Shown: positions 7,149 through 16,337, counted from the stretch's first letter. The stretch: 64,000 nucleotides of DNA from Bacteroidota bacterium (GCA_017858735.1 JAFMBH010000009.1:1-64000); one strand, 5' to 3'. Notes: generated by a model not told the origin, from the letters alone. A program made the numbers and translations.

Positions 7149-8927
7149 TTAATGAACAGGCACTCTGCTTAGCATTCTTGCCTGTATTCCTTTTGCCGAC
7201 CTAAGTTCATGTAAATCCTGAAGATAAGGTCTCCAGGTTGGAAATTCTGCCGACATTAACTTTATGGCTGTTTCTGTATCATTAGGATTCATAAGTTCCT
7301 CAATCAACTGCTCTACACTATTTTTTACCTGCGGGTATTCCGAAATGCGATAATCCGTTGATTTTGACATTTTTGCAGCTACTTTAATGGCATCCTGAAG
7401 ATTTCCAATTTTATCTACCAATCCAATTGGTATGGCATCTGATCCACTCCAGACTCTGCCCTGGGCTATGGCATCCACCGCATTTCGCGATAGCTTTCGT
7501 CCGTCACTTACTCTTTTAAGGAAGGTTTCATACATTAATTCAACTTGTTTTTGCATGATTCTACCTTCATCTTCTCCGATATCGAAAAATACATTTAATC
7601 CCTGTGAATATTTTCCAGTTTTAACTGTATCAAAAGTAACTCCTACCTTATCTTCCAACAAGCCACCTACACTTGGGATAATTCTGAACACACCAATAGA
7701 ACCCGTTACGGTATTTTCCTCAGCCAGGATACTGTCTGCCAAACAGGCAATATAATAGCCTCCGGAGGCTGCATAATTCCCCATAGATACGACAAGAGGT
7801 TTCCCTGTCTTTTTTAATTTTTTCAAGGCATACCATATATTTTCAGAGGCCAGAGCACTTCCTCCCGGCGAATTAACTCTTAATACAACAGCTTTTACTC
7901 TATCATCGCCAGAAACTTTTTCAATATCCTTGATATAGGATAAATCTCCGATATTTCCCGGCGTGTTCTTTCCGTCCGAAATGGTACCTTCCGCATAGAT
8001 TACGGCAATTTTGTCATCGGCACTATAATTTTTTGAAGGAGCATTGGCTTTATGATAGCCGGCGAGACTAACAAATGGAATCTTTTCATTTTCTTTAAAG
8101 CCCAATTTCTTTCTAAAAATATCCATGACATCCTGACGATAAATCACCTCATCTACTAATCCGTGAACTTTTGCATTCTCAGGACTATCCGCTTTATAAT
8201 TACCAACAATATCAGCTACTTGTGTAGGGCTCAATTTTCTTGAGGTGGCCACATCATTCAGGAAGCTGGTATAAAAATCGTTTAGTAGTTCGCGATATTG
8301 AAATTTATTTTCTGTACTTAGTTGGGTTAATCTGTAAGGTTCTGTGGCTCCTTTGAATTTACCAGCGTAATAAATTTGCATTTTGACGCCTAGTTTATCC
8401 AACAGGTTTTTATAAAATGGAACTTCGGCAACCATGCCCCTCACTTCAAAAATACCCACAGGATTAGCATATACTTTATCGGCTACACTGGCCAGATAGT
8501 AATCTGACTGCATGTAAAACTTAGAATGAGCAATGATAAATTTACCACTCTTTTTAAAGGATACCAAAGCATCGCGCAATGATTTTACCGTGGCATACCC
8601 TGAAAATGAAGGCATTTCCATATCTAAATAGATACCTTTTATTCTGGAATCATTTTTGGCATTCTCTATGGTTGCAATGATTTCATGCAAACCCAATAAA
8701 TCGTCTCCTTTTATGGACTGAAAAGGATCTAATTCCGCATTATTGGTTAACTCTGGAATCGATTCATTAAATGTGAGTCTTAATATGGTGTTAGGAGTCA
8801 GTTCAGGGGGCGTATTTCCCTCGCTCGCAAAGGAAGCGGCAATAGCTATGCCAATAAGAAGGATGGCAACTAAGGCAAGAATAGTTCCTAAACAGGACGC
8901 AAACAATGTTCTGAAAAAATGTAGCAT
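7149..8927 (-). CDS. sppA: Signal peptide peptidase SppA, 67K type
   Basis: Membrane-anchored serine/lysine protease of the S49 family that degrades cleaved signal peptides. At 592 aa it is the long tandem-domain form like the E. coli enzyme. A single N-terminal transmembrane helix (about residues 10-33, LGTILALVAILLIGIAIAA) is followed by two S49 domains. The first carries the general-base Lys region YYAGKFKGATEPYR. The second carries the nucleophile Ser in NYAASGGYYIACLAD, preceded by RVNSPGGSALASE. It is monocistronic and divergent from the radical SAM operon. A TAAATTTG -7 box lies 15 bp upstream. Confidence 0.95.
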   Translation of the reverse strand: MLHFFRTLFASCLGTILALVAILLIGIAIAASFASEGNTPPELTPNTILRLTFNESIPELTNNAELDPFQSIKGDDLLGLHEIIATIENAKNDSRIKGIYLDMEMPSFSGYATVKSLRDALVSFKKSGKFIIAHSKFYMQSDYYLASVADKVYANPVGIFEVRGMVAEVPFYKNLLDKLGVKMQIYYAGKFKGATEPYRLTQLSTENKFQYRELLNDFYTSFLNDVATSRKLSPTQVADIVGNYKADSPENAKVHGLVDEVIYRQDVMDIFRKKLGFKENEKIPFVSLAGYHKANAPSKNYSADDKIAVIYAEGTISDGKNTPGNIGDLSYIKDIEKVSGDDRVKAVVLRVNSPGGSALASENIWYALKKLKKTGKPLVVSMGNYAASGGYYIACLADSILAEENTVTGSIGVFRIIPSVGGLLEDKVGVTFDTVKTGKYSQGLNVFFDIGEDEGRIMQKQVELMYETFLKRVSDGRKLSRNAVDAIAQGRVWSGSDAIPIGLVDKIGNLQDAIKVAAKMSKSTDYRISEYPQVKNSVEQLIEELMNPNDTETAIKLMSAEFPTWRPYLQDLHELRSAKGIQARMLSRVPVH

Positions 8928-8941
8928 ATCTGGCTTTTTTA

Positions 8942-8949
8942 CAAATTTA
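8942..8949 (-). promoter_or_regulatory. -7 promoter box upstream of sppA
   Basis: On the minus strand this reads TAAATTTG, an exact TAnnTTTG match. It ends 14 bp before the sppA start codon, which would give a very short leader. No matching -33 TTTG was found. Confidence 0.4.
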
Positions 8950-9003
8950 CAAACCTTATGGGCTAATTTCTTTACTTTTTTCGATGAAGGGCCTAAAAAA
9001 TCC

Positions 9004-9011
9004 TATTTTTG
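9004..9011 (+). promoter_or_regulatory. -7 promoter box upstream of the radical SAM operon; decides its start codon
   Basis: TATTTTTG matches TAnnTTTG exactly. Transcription would begin near 9018, so the upstream in-frame start at 8984 would not be transcribed. This supports the ATG at 9029 and a leader of roughly 11 nt. Confidence 0.55.
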
Positions 9012-9028
9012 TCAAAAATTATGAATTT

Positions 9029-10327
9029 ATGCCTCTAACTTCTACCCCTTTTCTTCTTTATGCCGACGAAAATGGTAATGTTTTTGAAGATACTTCTTTA
9101 TATGCTCTGGGGCGTAGTGGTTGGTATGCCGATGAAGTTCCATTGGACGATTGGATTGAATTGCCCGATGGAGGTTCGCTTTACACCCTCCCCGATAGAA
9201 TTCCTTATGGCAAAGATGTAGCGTCAGGTGAAATCAGGTTTTGTGACAAGGGAAATGCGGTAGCTGCTTTTATTCCTCCAGCTTATACTGGTTTATACCT
9301 CGCTACTTTCGATAGGAAGGAAAATGCACCTGTCCTCTCTTTATTTTGCTATACCGCGGTGGGTTTTTTTAATGAAAAATTTTATGTCCCCGCCGTGCGC
9401 ATTGAAGAGGATATAAGACAGGAATGTGCAGGTTTTGATGACCTTAGTGTAAAGGCAGGGATTGACCTTTTTAGAAAATCCTATCCCAATAATCGCTTGG
9501 TTGAACATCTGGCTTCTAATTGTGCCCTGACTTACACCTGTCCTGCAGCAAGAAATTATTTTATGGGACGTTGGGAATGTCCGGTGCCTGTTTCTCCCGC
9601 TTGTAATTCCAATTGTTTAGGTTGTATTTCCCTTCAACCCGACGAGGAACCCATAGTTTCCAATCAGGAGCGTTTAAATTTCAAGCCTTCCGTTCATGAA
9701 ATTGTGGAGTTTACCGTGCCTCACCTGGAGTCAGCTCCTTTTCCTATCATTAGTTTTGGACAGGGTTGCGAAGGGGAATCACTCCTTATGTGGGAAACAT
9801 TGGTGCCGGCAATAAAGGAAATTCGAAAGTTTACCGATAAAGGAAGTATTAATATAAATACCAATGGAAGTAAACCCGATGCCGTTGAAGCGCTTTGTAA
9901 AGCTGGCCTCAATAGCATGAGGGTGAGTATGAATTCTGCCCAACCCGCCATCTATACTGCCTATTACAGACCCAATAATTACACTTTCGATGATGTATTG
10001 AAAAGTATTAAAATAATGAATGATTATGGCGGTTGGACTAGTCTCAACTATTTCGTTTTTCCAGGTATGACCGATTCTCCCGAAGAACTCGATGCGCTCA
10101 TTTCCCTTATTCAGAAAACCGGACTAAAAATGATCCAATGGCGAAATTTTAATATCGATCCAGATTGGTATCTCGGAAGAATTAATGTAGCCGATACCCC
10201 TGAATATATCGGTATTAAAAATATGATGGCGCATCTTTCTGAATTATTCCCTCACCTCAAATTTGGGTATTATAATCCCGCGATAGAAAGAATAGAGGGT
10301 GATTTTAATGTACATTTTGCCCATTAG
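9029..10327 (+). CDS. Radical SAM protein of unknown specificity
   Basis: Translation from the ATG at 9029 (MPLTSTPFLLYADENG) gives 432 aa. Cys192, Cys196 and Cys199 form the CNSNCLGC motif (CX3CX2C) that binds the [4Fe-4S] cluster for SAM cleavage. GQGCEGESLL and ININTNGSKPDAVEAL are the 'GGE'-like and strand-4 segments of the half-barrel. The 190-residue N-terminal region has no recognised domain and is rich in acidic and aromatic residues. There is no SPASM-like C-terminal Cys cluster, so a peptide maturase or sulfatase maturase is not supported. It is the first gene of a five-gene run; a PLP decarboxylase follows 11 bp later, which suggests a shared small-molecule pathway. Confidence 0.8.
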   Translation: MPLTSTPFLLYADENGNVFEDTSLYALGRSGWYADEVPLDDWIELPDGGSLYTLPDRIPYGKDVASGEIRFCDKGNAVAAFIPPAYTGLYLATFDRKENAPVLSLFCYTAVGFFNEKFYVPAVRIEEDIRQECAGFDDLSVKAGIDLFRKSYPNNRLVEHLASNCALTYTCPAARNYFMGRWECPVPVSPACNSNCLGCISLQPDEEPIVSNQERLNFKPSVHEIVEFTVPHLESAPFPIISFGQGCEGESLLMWETLVPAIKEIRKFTDKGSININTNGSKPDAVEALCKAGLNSMRVSMNSAQPAIYTAYYRPNNYTFDDVLKSIKIMNDYGGWTSLNYFVFPGMTDSPEELDALISLIQKTGLKMIQWRNFNIDPDWYLGRINVADTPEYIGIKNMMAHLSELFPHLKFGYYNPAIERIEGDFNVHFAH

Positions 10328-10338
10328 TACTCAATAGT

Positions 10339-11799
10339 ATGATTGAAAAGGAGTTTAATTATATCCAGGATGCCTACCACCCTGAAAATTTTAGGAAGGA
10401 AGGTCATGCCTTGGTTGATTTGTTAGCAGATTACCTTAAAAAACTGGAGGAAAGACAGGAAGATATAAAGGTTTTACCTCACTTTGCTCCTGACGAGGCT
10501 TTCTCTCACTGGGAAAGTGAGCTCGAAAATCCAGGGACTAAAAGTTTGACAGATTTATTTTCTAAGGTGTTAAATGAGGGTATTCACCTTCATCATCCTG
10601 GTTATATGGGGCATCAAATCAATCCTCCGGCTCCCTCCGCAGCTTTAGGCAGTTTGCTCAACGCTTTTATGAATAATGGTATGGCGGTTTTTGAAATGGG
10701 TGTCCCGGGAACGTCTATGGAACATGCCGTTATAAAGGTGGTAGCTAAAACCTTTGGTTTTTCTGATCATGCAAATGGCCTGCTTTGTAATGGAGGAACT
10801 TTGGCAAATCTAACCGCTTTGCTTACTGCAAGAGCATGTATTTCAGCTTTTCCCGTTTGGAACGCAGGAAATAAGTCTAATATGGCGCTCATGGTTTCTG
10901 AGGAAGCCCATTATTGTGTGGAACGGGCAGCGAGAATTATGGGTTGGGGGAGTGAAGGCATTATCAAAATTCCCGTGGATGACCAATTTAAAATGAAGAC
11001 CAATTTATTGCCTCAATATTTGAGGGAGGCTAAGTCAAAGGGTATAGAGGTCATCGCCGTGGTAGGTTCTGCATGCTCTACTGCTACGGGTTCATTTGAT
11101 AACTTAACAGAAATAGGTGCTTTTTGTAAGGCGAATAATATTTGGTTTCATGTCGATGGTGCTCACGGTGCTGCCAATGCTTTTTCTGAGGATTGGAAAT
11201 TTTTGGTGGAGGGTATCGACACAGCGGATAGCGTAGCTATGGATTTTCATAAAATGCTCCTCGCTCCATCATTGATTACCGCACTCGTGCTAAATGATGG
11301 GAGAAACCAATTTAAAACTTTCGCCCAACATGCTCACTATCTTTGGGAAAATGATGCCTCTTTTGAATGGCATAATGTGGCCAAAAGATCTTTCGAATGC
11401 ACGAAATCTATGCTCAGCCTTCCCGTTTATACGCTTCTTTACCAATATGGAACCTCTCTTTTTTCTGCCTATATAAACCGTGTCAATTATTTATGCCAAT
11501 ATGTTTACGGCCAACTAAATGTTAATAAAAACTGGGAAGTGCCCGTGCCTCCATCCTGTAATATTATCTGTTTTCGATTTTTACCATCAAAATCTATTGA
11601 TTTAATTGACATTAATCATCTAAATAAGTATATTAGAGAACAAATAATCCTCGGGGGGAAATTTTATATCGTTCAGACGGTTCTTTCAGATAATGTTTTT
11701 CTTAGATTAAGCATCACTAATGCCTTAACTACAGAAGCAGATTTGGATGCCTTGCTCGATGCCGCAATGGGTTATGCAAATAAATTTATAGCCATTTAA
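10339..11799 (+). CDS. PLP-dependent group II decarboxylase (aromatic amino acid/glutamate decarboxylase family)
   Basis: A 486-aa fold-type I decarboxylase. HVDGAHGA with Asp273 is the pyridine-nitrogen-binding site. DFHKMLLAPS with Lys305 is the Schiff-base lysine; family members usually show 'DxHKW' or 'NPHK'. LCNGGTLANLTALLTAR is the phosphate-binding region and GSACSTATGSFDNL a further family signature. The N-terminal swap region (HPGYMGHQINPPAPSAALGS) matches the 'HP.f.g...p.p..s.l' pattern of the family. The 'DGAHG' form instead of the usual 'DAA(Y/W)GG' suggests a divergent subgroup. The substrate cannot be read from sequence. It sits 11 bp after the radical SAM gene and 9 bp before the M43 protease. 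Confidence 0.85.
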   Translation: MIEKEFNYIQDAYHPENFRKEGHALVDLLADYLKKLEERQEDIKVLPHFAPDEAFSHWESELENPGTKSLTDLFSKVLNEGIHLHHPGYMGHQINPPAPSAALGSLLNAFMNNGMAVFEMGVPGTSMEHAVIKVVAKTFGFSDHANGLLCNGGTLANLTALLTARACISAFPVWNAGNKSNMALMVSEEAHYCVERAARIMGWGSEGIIKIPVDDQFKMKTNLLPQYLREAKSKGIEVIAVVGSACSTATGSFDNLTEIGAFCKANNIWFHVDGAHGAANAFSEDWKFLVEGIDTADSVAMDFHKMLLAPSLITALVLNDGRNQFKTFAQHAHYLWENDASFEWHNVAKRSFECTKSMLSLPVYTLLYQYGTSLFSAYINRVNYLCQYVYGQLNVNKNWEVPVPPSCNIICFRFLPSKSIDLIDINHLNKYIREQIILGGKFYIVQTVLSDNVFLRLSITNALTTEADLDALLDAAMGYANKFIAI

Positions 11800-11808
11800 T
11801 TCTTTAAA

Positions 11809-13062
11809 ATGAGGTATCGTTCTGTGTTCTTTTGTGTTTTTTTATTTCTTCTTTTTTCCACGCCAGGAAAAAGTCAGAAGAAGTGTGGAACTGAAAATAA
11901 GCGATTTGAAGCCCTGGCCAGGAATCCTGGTCTGATTAAAGAAAGACAAATCATAGAGGAATTTACAAAAAATTGGATCGACAAGGAGGATGCAGCCAAA
12001 TCGGGACAAGCAGTGGTCAAAATTCCTGTCGTCGTTCATGTGGTCTGGAGAACCGCTGCACAAAATATTTCAGACGAACAGATCAAATCTCAAATTGATA
12101 TACTAAATAAAGATTTTAGAAAACTAAATAGTGATGTCAATAAAACCCCTGCTTTTTTTAAGAATCTTGTGGCTGACGTAGGTATTGAATTTTGTTTAGC
12201 TGCCCGCGATCCGTCGGGTATGGTTACCAATGGTATTACCAGAACAAAAACAACCGTGGTCGATATTGGAGATAAAGACAGATGGTTTACTACCTTAAGA
12301 GGGGGTAAAGATCCATGGAATAATAAGAAATATATTAATATATGGGTTTGTGAAGCAGGTGAAGATTTATATGGCTTTGCCTATTTACCTGGTACCGCAG
12401 ATCCTCCCGAAGCTGATGGACTGGTTATTTCTTCTGAATATTTTGGTAGTACGGGAACGGCTATCGCTTCGTATCCTAATCATAAGGGAAGAACGACGAC
12501 ACATGAAATGGGGCATTATTTTAATCTCGAACATCTTTGGGGACCTGACGAAAGTGAATGTGAAGAAGGTGATTATGTGGAAGATACGCCTTTACAATAT
12601 GAAGCTACCTACGATTGTGCCAGCTATCCTTTAAAAGATGATTGTTCGCCAACAGACAACGGTATTCTTTTCTTTAACTATATGGATTATGTCGATGATG
12701 AATGTATGTACATGTTTACAGAAGGTCAAAAGAAACGTATGAATGCCTCATTAAATGGATTCAGATCCACTCTTTTGGGCCAAACAAATTGCTCTTTATC
12801 AACTTCAACGGAAGATAATCTAATTGAAAATCAAATACAGATTTATCCTAATCCTGCCTCAGGGTACCTTCAGGTTATTTCGAAAAATAGGTCCTCTGAA
12901 AAAACTTCTACTTTGTATCTATTTGATTTTATGGGACGAATGCTTCAAAGCAAAATTTCCTTTGGTGCTTGTACCTTTGATATTGCCGGGTATTCTTCAG
13001 GCGTTTACTGGTTAAAGGTAGATGATAATCCCCATCCTCATAAAATAATTATTTCTCCCTAA
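11809..13062 (+). CDS. Secreted M43 (pappalysin/cytophagalysin-type) zinc metalloprotease with T9SS sorting domain
   Basis: A 417-aa exported protease. An N-terminal signal peptide (VFFCVFLFLLFSTPGKSQ) is followed by the pattern KIPVVVHVVW and the zinc site HEMGHYFNLEH, in which His232, Glu233, His236 and His242 form HExxHxxxxxH (the Gly usual before the third ligand is Asn-Leu here). A Met-turn follows in FNYMDYVDDECMYMFTEGQ. The last ~80 residues begin IQIYPNPASGYLQV and end in a hydrophobic KIIISP. That is a type A Por sorting domain, so the protein should leave the cell through the type IX system. It is third in the radical SAM run; the link to the enzymes upstream may be positional only. 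Confidence 0.92.
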   Translation: MRYRSVFFCVFLFLLFSTPGKSQKKCGTENKRFEALARNPGLIKERQIIEEFTKNWIDKEDAAKSGQAVVKIPVVVHVVWRTAAQNISDEQIKSQIDILNKDFRKLNSDVNKTPAFFKNLVADVGIEFCLAARDPSGMVTNGITRTKTTVVDIGDKDRWFTTLRGGKDPWNNKKYINIWVCEAGEDLYGFAYLPGTADPPEADGLVISSEYFGSTGTAIASYPNHKGRTTTHEMGHYFNLEHLWGPDESECEEGDYVEDTPLQYEATYDCASYPLKDDCSPTDNGILFFNYMDYVDDECMYMFTEGQKKRMNASLNGFRSTLLGQTNCSLSTSTEDNLIENQIQIYPNPASGYLQVISKNRSSEKTSTLYLFDFMGRMLQSKISFGACTFDIAGYSSGVYWLKVDDNPHPHKIIISP

Positions 13063-13082
13063 TGTACCGCTAATTTTCATGA

Positions 13083-13880
13083 ATGAATCGTATTAAAAAT
13101 TCATTTTCAAGGTTTTTGCGTAAAATCAGATTACTTTATGTAGCTGATTATCTAAGGTATTTTTTCGTGAAATACCAGAATAAAAAAGATAATGAGGCAT
13201 TTAAAGAGAACTTTCCCGACATTGTTTTACCACCCGATTATTTAATGTATGAATCATTCAAATTAGATTATGCAAGTTATTATTTTGGTGGAAAAAAAAC
13301 AGCTGAATGGGTTCAAAATATAACGAAAGAGTGGTTGCCAGAGGGAAATTGGATAGTTTTAGATTGGGGATGCGGTCCCGGTAGGGTAATCAGACATTGG
13401 CCGGAAAATAATTTTACTTGTTTTGGTTCCGATGTAAATGATAAATCTTTAGCCTGGTGTAAGCATAATTTTCCTTCTATTCGGTTTTTACATCAACAGG
13501 TTCTCCCTCCTTTAGATATTGCGGGGGAAACATTCGATTTAATTTATGGCATTTCTATCCTGACTCACCTGTCTTTGTCGGCTCATTTTTTATGGATAAA
13601 AGAGCTCGATAGAATTTTAAAACCTGGTGGCTTATTATTCCTAACCACTCAAGGAACCGCTTTTAAGGATAAGCTTACGGAAAGCGAAAAACGGGATTTT
13701 GACCAAGGGAATTTGATTGTCAGAGGAGCTGTTAAAGAGGGGCACAGAACATTTTCCAGTTTTCACCCAGTTTCATTTATGGAAAAATTGTTCCATCCTT
13801 TTGTAATTTTGAAACATATATCCACTGAAAATGAGGGCAATGTTCAAGATGTTTGGATAGTTAGGAAGTTTTCTCACTAA
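13083..13880 (+). CDS. SAM-dependent class I methyltransferase
   Basis: A 265-aa cytoplasmic enzyme. The SAM-binding motif I is VLDWGCGPGRVIRHW near residues 97-111. FGSDVNDKSLAWCKHNF supplies the acidic end of strand 2, FDLIYGISILTHLS is motif II/post-II, and LDRILKPGGLLFLTTQG is motif III, as in UbiE-like enzymes. The N-terminal ~75 residues are basic and helical and hold no known domain. The substrate is unknown. It lies 20 bp after the protease and 11 bp before the next gene, so it is part of the same transcript. Confidence 0.85.
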   Translation: MNRIKNSFSRFLRKIRLLYVADYLRYFFVKYQNKKDNEAFKENFPDIVLPPDYLMYESFKLDYASYYFGGKKTAEWVQNITKEWLPEGNWIVLDWGCGPGRVIRHWPENNFTCFGSDVNDKSLAWCKHNFPSIRFLHQQVLPPLDIAGETFDLIYGISILTHLSLSAHFLWIKELDRILKPGGLLFLTTQGTAFKDKLTESEKRDFDQGNLIVRGAVKEGHRTFSSFHPVSFMEKLFHPFVILKHISTENEGNVQDVWIVRKFSH

Positions 13881-13891
13881 AAAATGATATT

Positions 13892-14332
13892 ATGAAAATC
13901 TTAACCGTTATGTTAAAAGGATTATTTATCCAAATACTATTTTTATTGCCTTTGACTTTGCCAGCGCAAACGCGCGGTATAGTTTGGGAATACCAGATTG
14001 TTACTGCGGTAGAAAGTGTTATTCCAGGGGGGCTGGGTAGATCACGACTTTTATTAAGTGATGATGGAGGAGTGTTGGAAGAGTATAAAATGGAAAACTT
14101 TTTCAGCTTATTGGGCATTAACTTTAGAAATATTAAGGCAAATGACCTTCTTGTCGTTCAAAAATTTAATGAATTAGGGGAAGAAGGGTGGGAATTATCC
14201 AATACCGTTTCCGGAGTTTACAGTAAAAGTGATGTGAGTATTACAGATTCAAAGTCGGGCGTTGGAGCATCTTCCAGCGGTGAAGGTATTTTTATAACAA
14301 GATATATTTTTAGGAGACAAAAAAACAGATAA
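13892..14332 (+). CDS. Small exported protein, DUF4177-like
   Basis: A 146-aa protein with a signal peptide ending LPLTLPAQT. The mature part starts [13 protein letters not shown] and contains [15 protein letters not shown], ending in [10 protein letters not shown]. The order 'WEY-V....L-N-LG.eGWEl......FkR' is what DUF4177 proteins show. A 60-residue acidic/Ser insertion separates the halves. There is no catalytic motif. Last gene of the five-gene run from 9029. A separate promoter for the next gene starts 18 bp later. Confidence 0.6.
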   Translation: MKILTVMLKGLFIQILFLLPLTLPAQTRGIVWEYQIVTAVESVIPGGLGRSRLLLSDDGGVLEEYKMENFFSLLGINFRNIKANDLLVVQKFNELGEEGWELSNTVSGVYSKSDVSITDSKSGVGASSSGEGIFITRYIFRRQKNR

Positions 14333-14349
14333 TCATGCATCTAAAATGG

Positions 14350-14357
14350 TATTTTTG
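14350..14357 (+). promoter_or_regulatory. -7 promoter box of the exported SOD gene; decides its start codon
   Basis: TATTTTTG is an exact TAnnTTTG match, which puts transcription start near 14364. The in-frame ATG at 14346 is therefore upstream of the transcript. The ATG at 14388, which begins a clean signal peptide, is the better start. Confidence 0.55.
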
Positions 14358-14387
14358 TGGTTTAATTTGATAAAAAATCAATCGACA

Positions 14388-15389
14388 ATGAAAAAATCAA
14401 TCTTATTATTTTTCATGGCACTTGGATTAACGAGCACTTTGTTTGCCCAGTTTACCTTGCCTAAGTTGCCTTATGCCTATAATGCATTAGAGCAGGCCAT
14501 CGATGCTCAAACTATGGAAATACATCATAGTAAGCACCATGCAGCCTATATTAATAATCTTAATAATGCTGTAAAAGGTACACCGACGGCTGAAATGTCG
14601 ATTGAGGACATCGTAAAAAATATTTCTAAGCATTCCATGGCTATTAGAAATAATGGTGGCGGGCACTTTAATCATTCTCTTTTTTGGAGTATCATGACGA
14701 GTGAAAAAAACACAATGCCTAATGCTGGTCTTCAAAAAGCCATCGAAAAGCAATTTACCTCTGTGGATAGTCTAAAAAAATTAATGAATATGGCAGCATC
14801 CACCCGTTTTGGATCGGGCTGGGCCTGGCTTATTGTTACCCCTGATAATAAACTGGCTGTTTGTTCTACGCCAAACCAAGATAATCCTTTGATGGATATT
14901 GCTGAAGTAAAAGGTACTCCTATCTTAGGTATCGATGTTTGGGAACATGCATATTACCTGAAATATCAAAATAAACGCCCCGATTATCTGGCCGCTATTT
15001 GGACGGTTATAAATTGGACCGAGGTGAGTAAAAGATACGATGCAGCTATGCCTCCTAAAAAAAGTATTTGGGAACAGTGGCCTTCGTTGAACACCTTCCA
15101 TGGTGTGATGGCCAGTACTTTCCACCCAAGCGAAGAGGGTAATTTAAAGCCCATTAAAGCAAGAAGTGCAGAAATGGTTACTAAAGCCGAAGCACTGAAT
15201 GCTCAGGCTTATCCTGATGATTATGCTACGCCAGCTATAAAAAATGCCGTAACAAGACTCATTTCCGGGAGTAAAGAATTAGATGCCCTGGTTAAGAAAA
15301 AGACTAAAGACGCTGTTTTAACACAAAAATTAACGGCACTCCATGATGTTTTTCATGAAATTGTCGGTCTTTGTAAGGACAGCCACTAA
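14388..15389 (+). CDS. Exported Fe/Mn superoxide dismutase with a C-terminal His-containing helical extension
   Basis: From the ATG at 14388 the protein is 333 aa. Residues 1-21 are a signal peptide ([18 protein letters not shown]). Residues 22-218 are a complete Fe/Mn-SOD: His46, His96, Asp183 and His187 align with the metal ligands, with family signatures [11 protein letters not shown] and [13 protein letters not shown]. The last 115 residues (219-333) are not part of SOD. They are predicted helical and place His in [15 protein letters not shown] (His238, His246) and [12 protein letters not shown] (His319, His323), which could form a metal site. The cytosolic paralogue at 29649 lacks both the signal and the extension. 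Likely role is periplasmic superoxide defence. Confidence 0.9.
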   Translation: MKKSILLFFMALGLTSTLFAQFTLPKLPYAYNALEQAIDAQTMEIHHSKHHAAYINNLNNAVKGTPTAEMSIEDIVKNISKHSMAIRNNGGGHFNHSLFWSIMTSEKNTMPNAGLQKAIEKQFTSVDSLKKLMNMAASTRFGSGWAWLIVTPDNKLAVCSTPNQDNPLMDIAEVKGTPILGIDVWEHAYYLKYQNKRPDYLAAIWTVINWTEVSKRYDAAMPPKKSIWEQWPSLNTFHGVMASTFHPSEEGNLKPIKARSAEMVTKAEALNAQAYPDDYATPAIKNAVTRLISGSKELDALVKKKTKDAVLTQKLTALHDVFHEIVGLCKDSH

Positions 15390-15411
15390 TAAATAATCAA
15401 ATCTTCTTATC

Positions 15412-15448
15412 AAAAAAGAGGCCGTCTATAAAGATAGCCTCTTTTTTT
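15412..15448 (+). terminator. Terminator of the exported SOD gene
   Basis: AAAAAGAGGC(CG)TCT-ATAA-AGA(TA)GCCTC followed by eight T, 23 bp after the SOD stop. It shares the GAGGC...GCCTC core with the hairpins at 3731, 47128 and 62408. Two weak pairs interrupt the stem. Confidence 0.8.
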
Positions 15449-15533
15449 ATAGACATGTGACCCCACAGGGGGCAGGCAAATAAATGACCCCAGAGGGGTC
15501 ACACGTTTATAGCATTTTTGCCGCCAGGGGCAT
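15449..15533. repeat. Second copy of the GACCCC/GCCGCCAGGGGC intergenic repeat cluster
   Basis: Contains the perfect 17-bp hairpin TGACCCC-AGA-GGGGTCA (15485-15501), identical to 3546-3562. It also contains ATTTTTGCCGCCAGGGGCAT (15514-15533), identical to 3508-3527, and a degenerate TGACCCCACAGGGGGCA at 15458-15474. The leading ATAGACATGTGACCCCA resembles ATAGACGTGTGACCCCA at 3536-3551. The unit is thus dispersed rather than local. Confidence 0.75.
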
Positions 15534-15554
15534 AATAATTTATTGATTTATTGA

Positions 15555-16337
15555 TTAATAAATAATACCATTGGTATCAGAAAGTTGTATAATAATATTT
15601 TCTTTATGTTTCAACCTAAAAGTATTTACGAGATGTAAAATGAGATCGACATCTGCCTGTTGGTTTCTAATTATTGGTAAGGTGGATAAATCAGCCGGAG
15701 TATCCCTGAATTTTATTATTTCATTTTGAACAGAAAAGTATCCGTACTCACCGTCGTCTAAAAGATTATTTCTTGTTAACTTTTTCAAATCCTCGATGAA
15801 CACTCTGGCGGTTGCTGCGTATTCAGGTTTGTAAGAAATAGTGCCCCAAATGGTCCCATTGGGTATTTGTTTTAAATCTTTTTGAATCAATGATATGCCG
15901 TGGGTACTTTCAAGAATCAATTGATAAGTACCTTTTGAAATGAAAAGTTTTCCAGGATTACGGATAATACGCTGAATATTTATGTCTATAGGCCAGGAAC
16001 CTTCAGAAAGATTTTGCGCGGTCTCGGAACCTTTAGCTATAGCAGCGTTACCAATACAAGTACTATTTTTTGTTATACCATCAATATTGAGCGTAAGGAG
16101 AGAAGGACTTTGTTGCCAGGAAGTTTTTACTGTGTAATTTCCGCAGGGTTGATTATTTATGGTGCTCACCTCAAATTGTAGGAGACGACCTGTTTTAGAA
16201 AATTTTTCTACATAACCTATTACAAATTCCCTTTCAATATTTGCAACAATGATGGTAGGTTCTAAAACTTCCTTTTTACAGGTCGTCAATCCTGACACGA
16301 TAGTAAATAACAATATAATTCTAAGATGCATATTCAT
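15555..16337 (-). CDS. Putative lipoprotein, function unknown
   Basis: A 260-aa protein with a short hydrophobic N-terminus (LRIILLFTIVSGLTTCKKE) ending in Cys-Lys-Lys, which suggests lipid attachment; the LTTC lipobox is not ideal. The rest is beta-rich, with segments such as FVIGYVEKFSKTGRLLQFEV, WPIDINIQRI and LFISKGTYQLILEST. No known domain was recognised. It stands alone, convergent with the SOD gene across the repeat cluster and divergent from lepA. It may bind an extracellular ligand or a metal, but nothing in the sequence shows this. Confidence 0.65.
   Translation of the reverse strand: MNMHLRIILLFTIVSGLTTCKKEVLEPTIIVANIEREFVIGYVEKFSKTGRLLQFEVSTINNQPCGNYTVKTSWQQSPSLLTLNIDGITKNSTCIGNAAIAKGSETAQNLSEGSWPIDINIQRIIRNPGKLFISKGTYQLILESTHGISLIQKDLKQIPNGTIWGTISYKPEYAATARVFIEDLKKLTRNNLLDDGEYGYFSVQNEIIKFRDTPADLSTLPIIRNQQADVDLILHLVNTFRLKHKENIIIQLSDTNGIIY

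Noticed and set aside
9029-10327. Radical SAM protein as maturase for the GG-leader peptide
   Set aside because: It lies 14 kb away in another operon and lacks the Cys-rich SPASM end; no link to the peptide is shown.
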